A stretch of 64,000 bases of DNA from Rachicladosporium sp. CCFEE 5018. Its lineage: Eukaryota; Ascomycota; Dothideomycetes; Cladosporiales; Cladosporiaceae. Under the pieces are notes generated by a model, which saw nothing but the letters and a program-made list of their open reading frames with translations, had not been told where the DNA came from and made no database searches. The DNA lies in contig KZ111148.1 in assembly GCA_002077045.2 (NCBI GenBank), positions 838,791-902,790 of the forward strand, written 5' to 3'. Made by a program: the position numbers and the translations under genes. Within the stretch, counting starts at the first letter, position 1. Each line of letters starts with the position of its first letter. Shown here piece after piece: positions 59,416 through 64,000 of this stretch.

Positions 59416-62400
59416 ATGCGCATCACCGAATTGATCATCGACGGCTTCAAGTCTTACGCTGTTCGCACCGTCATCTCGTCATGGGACCCGACCTTCAACG
59501 CGATCACTGGCCTGAACGGTAGCGGAAAGTCCAACATCCTCGATGCCATATGCTTCTGTCTTGGCATCGGTCGCTTCGAGCTCCTTCGCGCGAGCGGAGG
59601 AGCCAGCGACCTGATCTACAAGCGCGGGCAAGCTGGCATCACGAAAGCGTCTGTCACGCTCGTCTTCGACAACAGCGATAAACCCAAGTCACCGATTGGA
59701 TTTGAGGACTATGCGTCGATCAGTGTCACCCGGCAGATCGTCCTGGGAGGGACGAGCAAATACCTGATCAATGGACACCGCGCGCAGCAGCAGACGGTGC
59801 AGAACCTGTTCCAGAGCGTGCAGCTGAATATCAACAACCCGAACTTCTTGATCATGCAGGGAAAGATCACGAAGGTACTGAACATGAAGAGTACGGAGAT
59901 TCTGGGGATGGTGGAGGAGGCTGCTGGAACGAGGATGTTCGAGGATCGAAGGGAGAAAGCTTTCAAGACGATGGCGAAGAAGCAGGCCAAGGTTGAGGAG
60001 CTTGAGGGTTTACTGAAGGAGGAGATTGAGCCGAAGCTGGACAAGCTGCGGAATGAGAAGCGAGCTTTCTTGGAATTTCAAAGCACGCAAAGCGATCTGG
60101 AGAGGCTGACGAAGCTAGTCGTGGCATATGATTATGTCAGGTCGAAGCAGAAAGTCCAGCAGAGCGCTCAAGATCTGGCCTCGAAGAGGGAGAGGGTCGA
60201 GGCGATCGAGGAGAATGCCGAGAAGATGAGGAGGGAGATCGGTGTTCTCGAGGAGGACATGGAGAAGGTGCGGGCAGCGAGAGACAAGGAGCTGCGGAAG
60301 GGCGGCAAGTTCGCCAAGCTAGAGGACGCCGTCAAGACACATTCCCACGAGCTCGTGCGACTCGCAACTGTGCTTGACTTGAAGGCTGCCTCGATGGCCG
60401 AGGAGCAGGAGCGATCACAGAAGGCTCAGAAGTCCGTCAAGGAGCTGGAGAAGCAGCTCAAGCAGCGATCACAGGCGCACACCGCATTGCAACAGCAATT
60501 CGAGGAAGCGAATCGGAGTCTTGAGGAGCAGAAAGCTGAGGCCGAGAAGAAGGAAGAGCTTCTGCAGACATTACAGACTGGCATCTCATCAAATGCTGGA
60601 TCAGATGGGGGATACGCAGGTCAACTTGCTGCAGCACGTGATAGTGTCAGCAAGTCTGGCACCGAGATCGAACAGTCGAAGCTCAAGATCTCTCACTTGG
60701 AGGCACGCATCAAAGATGATGAGCCTCGTGCCAAGAAGGCCGAGAAAGAGAATGCTGGGTTGCTAAAGGATCTTGAGCTGCTACGATCGCAAGCCGGCAA
60801 GTTGGAGAAGGAACTTGAGAAGCTCGGCTTCGAGCCTGGCAGGGACGAGCAACAACAGGCAGAGAGGTCTCAGCTGGAGAAGCGGATTCGGTCACTGCAA
60901 GCAGACGCTGAATCTTTGCGACGGAAGGTGGCTGGACTGGACTTCTCGTACTCGGATCCTTCGCCAAACTTCGACCGCGGCCGAGTGAAGGGACTGGTTG
61001 CGCAGCTGTTCAACCTGCCAGCCGAGCAAGTGGAGGCAGGCACTGCGCTCGAAATCTGCGCTGGCGGCAGGCTCTATAATGTAGTCGTTGACTCTGCAGA
61101 GACTGGCTCACAACTTCTGCAGAACGGCAAGCTAAGGCGACGAGTGACCATTGTGCCTCTCGACAAGATCTCAGCATCACGAGCGCCAGCAGATCGAGTC
61201 GCTGCAGCACAGAGGCTAGCTCCAGGTAAGGTCAATCTTGCGCTTACTCTTGTTGGGTATGAACACGAGGTCGAGAAGGCGATGGAGTTCGTCTTCGGCA
61301 ACACATTGATCTGCGCTGATGCATCGACTGCGAAGAAAGTCACATTCGACCCTGCAGTGCGATTGAAGAGCGTTACGCTAGAAGGCGATGTGTATGATCC
61401 CAGTGGCACACTGTCGGGAGGCTCCGCTGCTCAGGGCAGTGGCGTACTGCTCACGCTGCAAAAGCTCAATGCGATCACACAAGAGCTCGAGTCCGAACGG
61501 GAGAAGCTCACTAAGCTCGAGCGACAGATGTCCAAAGACGCGCAGAAGCTGAAGTCTGCGCGTCAGATCAAGCAGGAGCTCGACCTCAAAGCTCATGAGA
61601 TCGGCCTTGCAGAGGAGCAGATCGCGTCAAACTCGTCCAGTAGCATCATTGCTTCAGTAGCTGAGATGAAGGAGACGATTGCAGCTCTGAAGTCCAACAT
61701 CGAAGCAGCGAAAAAGCGTCACACTGACGCCGAAGCTGAGGCCAAGCGGATCGAGAAAGACATGAAGGACTTTTCCGCCAATAAGTCAGGCAAAATAGAG
61801 CAGCTACAGAAGGAGGTCGACAAGCTGCGAAAGTCTCTAGCAAAAGCACAAGGCACCGTCAAGCCTCTTCAGCAGGAGATGCGGGACGCCAACATCGACA
61901 CCGAGCAGATCGGGAGCGACCTGGCAGCCGCGCAAGAAGAGCTACAAGACTCGGAGAACACACTCACTGCCCACCAAGAAGAAGTCCAGGCCCTCACATC
62001 GGAGCAAAAGACAGCGCAAAGCTCTCACGACGAAGCCCAAGCCGCTCTCGACGACGAGCGAGCGAAACTTTCGAACTTCGACTCCGAACTTGCAGACCTT
62101 GACAAGGCCTCGAAGCACAAGACCCAACAGATCTCCGACGAGAAGCTCGAGTCTCAGAAACTCGGCCATGCCATCGACGGCTTCGCCAAAGCCCAACAAG
62201 CCGCTCAAAGCACACTCACAACGATGGAGAAAGAGCACGACTGGATCCACGAAGCCTCTTCCTCCTTTGGCAAAACCAACACGCCCTACGACTTCAGCAA
62301 CGCCAACATGGGTGAGTCGAAATCCAATCTCAAAGTCCTGACTGAGCGCTTCCAGTCCATGAAGAAGAAGATCAATCCCGCAGTCATGGCTACTATCGAT

Positions 62401-63016
62401 TCAGTCGAGAAGAAGGAAACGGCGCTGAAGCAGATGATGCGGACGGTTATCAAAGACAAGCGCAAGATCGAGGAGACGATCGCGAGTCTGGATGAGTATA
62501 AGCGTGAGACGCTGCTGAAGACTTGGACGAAGGTGAACGAGGATTTTGGGCTGATCTTCAACGACCTTCTCCCCGGTAACACTGCCAAGCTTGATCCGCT
62601 GGAAGGTAAGGAGATAAGCGAGGGATTGGAGGTCAAGGTGTGCTTAGGCAAGGTCTGGAAACAGTCGCTTACTGAGCTGTCTGGTGGGCAACGGTATGTT
62701 CTTCTCCCTTACCTGGCACGCCGGTCCAGATCACTAACATGCTGTACGCAGATCCCTCATCGCACTCTCCCTTATTCTGTCCCTGCTTCAGTACTCTCCA
62801 GCGCCGATGTACATCCTCGACGAGGTCGACGCCGCACTGGATCTCTCACATACGCAGAATATTGGGCGCTTGATCAAGACAAGGTTCAAGGGCAGTCAGT
62901 TCATCGTGGTGAGTTTGAAGGACGGCATGTTCGGGAACGCGAACCGTATTTTCAAGACGAGGTTTATGGACGGGACGAGTGTCGTCCAGGTTTTGGGACC
63001 GGGGGATGTGAAATGA
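59416..63016 (+). CDS. smc2: Condensin subunit Smc2
   Basis: Smc2 pairs with Smc4 in condensin, the ATP-driven loop extruder that compacts mitotic chromosomes. Exons are 59416-62693 and 62752-63016, with a 58-nt intron (GTATGT...CAG), giving 1180 residues. The head has MRITELIIDGFKSYA and Walker A GLNGSGKSN (~33-41), then KITKVLNMKSTEILGMVEEA, which separates Smc2 from other SMCs. Two long coiled coils (to about 515, and about 675-1010) flank the hinge (VKGLVAQLFNLP..GRLYNVVVDSAE). The signature LSGGQRSLIALSLILSLLQY spans the splice, and Walker B MYILDEVDAALD is in exon 2. The C-terminus SLKDGMFGNANRIFKTRF is typical. The unspliced frame would run on without the Walker B motif. Confidence 0.96.
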
Positions 63017-63107
63017 TACCAAGAGTGGATGGGCTGGGCAAGGGCAGCAGCGGGCGTTTTGTACAGTGTCTCGTATTCGATCATTTTGTCGAAATTCAAT
63101 AACAACT

Positions 63108-64000
63108 TCACGCCCAAGCCTCCTTGATGAAGTCAGCAGCCCGCTCACCAACACCATATGCTGGCATCTGCGTATGTCCGCCGTGCAGAGTCGGCATCAC
63201 ACTGACGTCGGCCACGCGTAAGCCCTTGACTCCTCGGACCCGCAGCTTCTCGTCCAGCACCGCCATCTCGTCGTCTGCCTTGCCCATCTTGCAAGTACCC
63301 GCAGCGTGGTAGCACGTCGTGGCCTGCTGCTTCACGTACGGCACCCATTGCTCACGTGTAGTGTGAGCGTGGTGCGTCAAACCGGCTGGCCAAGCACCTT
63401 TGACAATTCCGCTCGTGCCCTTGCCTTGCATGATGACCTCATTGCCTAGTCTCACGCCCTCAGACAGGACAAGGACATCCAGCGGATCAGAGAGCCAATT
63501 GGGGTCCACCACTGGGTTATCCATGGGATCTTTCGATCTCAGCGTCACAGTGCCTTTTGATCTGGGACTGAAGAGCTCCGTTATCATAGCGAAGGCGTGC
63601 TTGTTGTCAACCGGGAACTGATCGTATTGCTTCGGGCCGCCGTAGCATTCGGTCGTGAAGAACTCGATGTTGGGCTGCTTTGTGGTCAATCCCATGGGAT
63701 CACGGCCTGGTGCTGCTTTTGCTTGAGCCTCCTTCCATAGAGGATCGTCTTTGAGGCGGTCGTCTAAGCGGGCGAAGGCGAAGGCACCGAAGGGAAAGCT
63801 GTACGTGTCAGCAATTGCTATCAAGACCTCAATGAGAAGGACTACCTTGATAAGAAGCCAGTCTTTTCCTTCTTCCATTGATCGTACGTTGTGGCGAGAG
63901 AATTGCCATGATAGACCTTATAGTCCGTCGTCAAACCTTCCTTCTCGGTCTCGTAAAACGCAAATACGATCAAGTGGTCGAGCAAGTTCTGACCAACACC
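63108..64000 (-). CDS. GMC oxidoreductase, 3' part
   Basis: A glucose-methanol-choline family flavoenzyme whose 5' part lies beyond the window. The visible exons are 64000-63846 and 63798-63108, with a 47-nt intron (GTAGTC...CAG), giving ~281 residues. The visible start GVGQNLLDHLIVFAF is the conserved second GMC motif region. The C-terminal domain has FSPRSKGTVTLRSKDPMDNP, VVDPNWLSDPLDVLVLSEGV, and the active-site segment CYHAAGTCKMG with its catalytic His. The last part LRVADVSVMPTLHGGHTQMP and AYGVGERAADFIKEAWA closes the FAD domain. The second active-site position reads HTQ where many members have NPQ or NTQ. Substrate (alcohol, choline or sugar) cannot be told. The 3' end is 91 nt from the Smc2 stop. 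Confidence 0.88.

Noticed and set aside
1..64000. Transposons, RIP-mutated repeats, CRISPR arrays, viral insertions or a secondary-metabolite cluster
   Set aside because: I saw no transposase, reverse transcriptase, LTR pair, AT-rich decay, spaced short repeats, capsid or replicase motifs, nor PKS/NRPS modules. The two MFS genes, the HET genes and the GMC oxidoreductase are not adjacent to biosynthetic enzymes.

Overview
This 64-kb window is chromosomal DNA of a filamentous ascomycete (Pezizomycotina), most likely a dothideomycete. The evidence is protein-coding genes with short GT-AG introns (mostly 47-216 nt), many intronless genes, two-strand gene order without operons, HET-domain genes, an Msb2-type signalling mucin, an augmin subunit, and a monopolin/Pcs1 protein. 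The class assignment is inference from gene content. I see about 30 protein-coding loci. I see no tRNA, rRNA, transposon, CRISPR array or AT-rich RIP-like block.

Layout. 1-6.6 kb: 3' part of an arylsulfotransferase-family membrane protein, the kinetochore protein Csm1/Pcs1, the ArfGAP Glo3 and a conserved unknown protein. 6.6-13.2 kb: a long gene-free leader followed by the mucin Msb2. 13.7-19.5 kb: a HET-domain gene with an acidic serine repeat, then a two-finger C2H2/fungal_trans regulator. 19.5-23.4 kb: 3.9 kb without a convincing gene. 23.4-29.3 kb: augmin subunit HAUS6 (apparently frameshifted), an HD-domain 5'-nucleotidase and the ribosome-assembly GTPase Nog1. 29.8-35.9 kb: three related F-box-like genes, the third broken, surrounding three mitochondrial genes (Mtp18, ATP synthase subunit K, holo-ACP synthase).

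36.6-49.8 kb: a charged conserved protein, two convergent MFS transporters, a Cue1-like ER protein, Not2 of CCR4-NOT, Erg28 and the 3-ketoacyl-CoA reductase on a shared divergent promoter, and a small conserved unknown. 50.4-64 kb: helicase Hrq1, a frameshifted HET gene, ribosomal protein eS17, a beta-hydroxyacid dehydrogenase, condensin Smc2 and the 3' part of a GMC oxidoreductase that leaves the window.

Most genes are unrelated housekeeping genes. The functional associations with some support are the Erg28/KAR pair (both ER lipid synthesis), the mitochondrial trio, and the small F-box-like family. Exon boundaries were worked out by hand from splice consensus, reading frame and recognised protein families. 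Three loci (HAUS6, the third F-box-like gene, the second HET gene) need a frame change that no intron explains. No clearly new multi-gene system is evident. The best leads are the frame-broken loci, the HET repeat protein, an 11-bp-phased CCACGAGG triplet upstream of the small unknown gene, and an E-box palindrome upstream of the broken HET gene.
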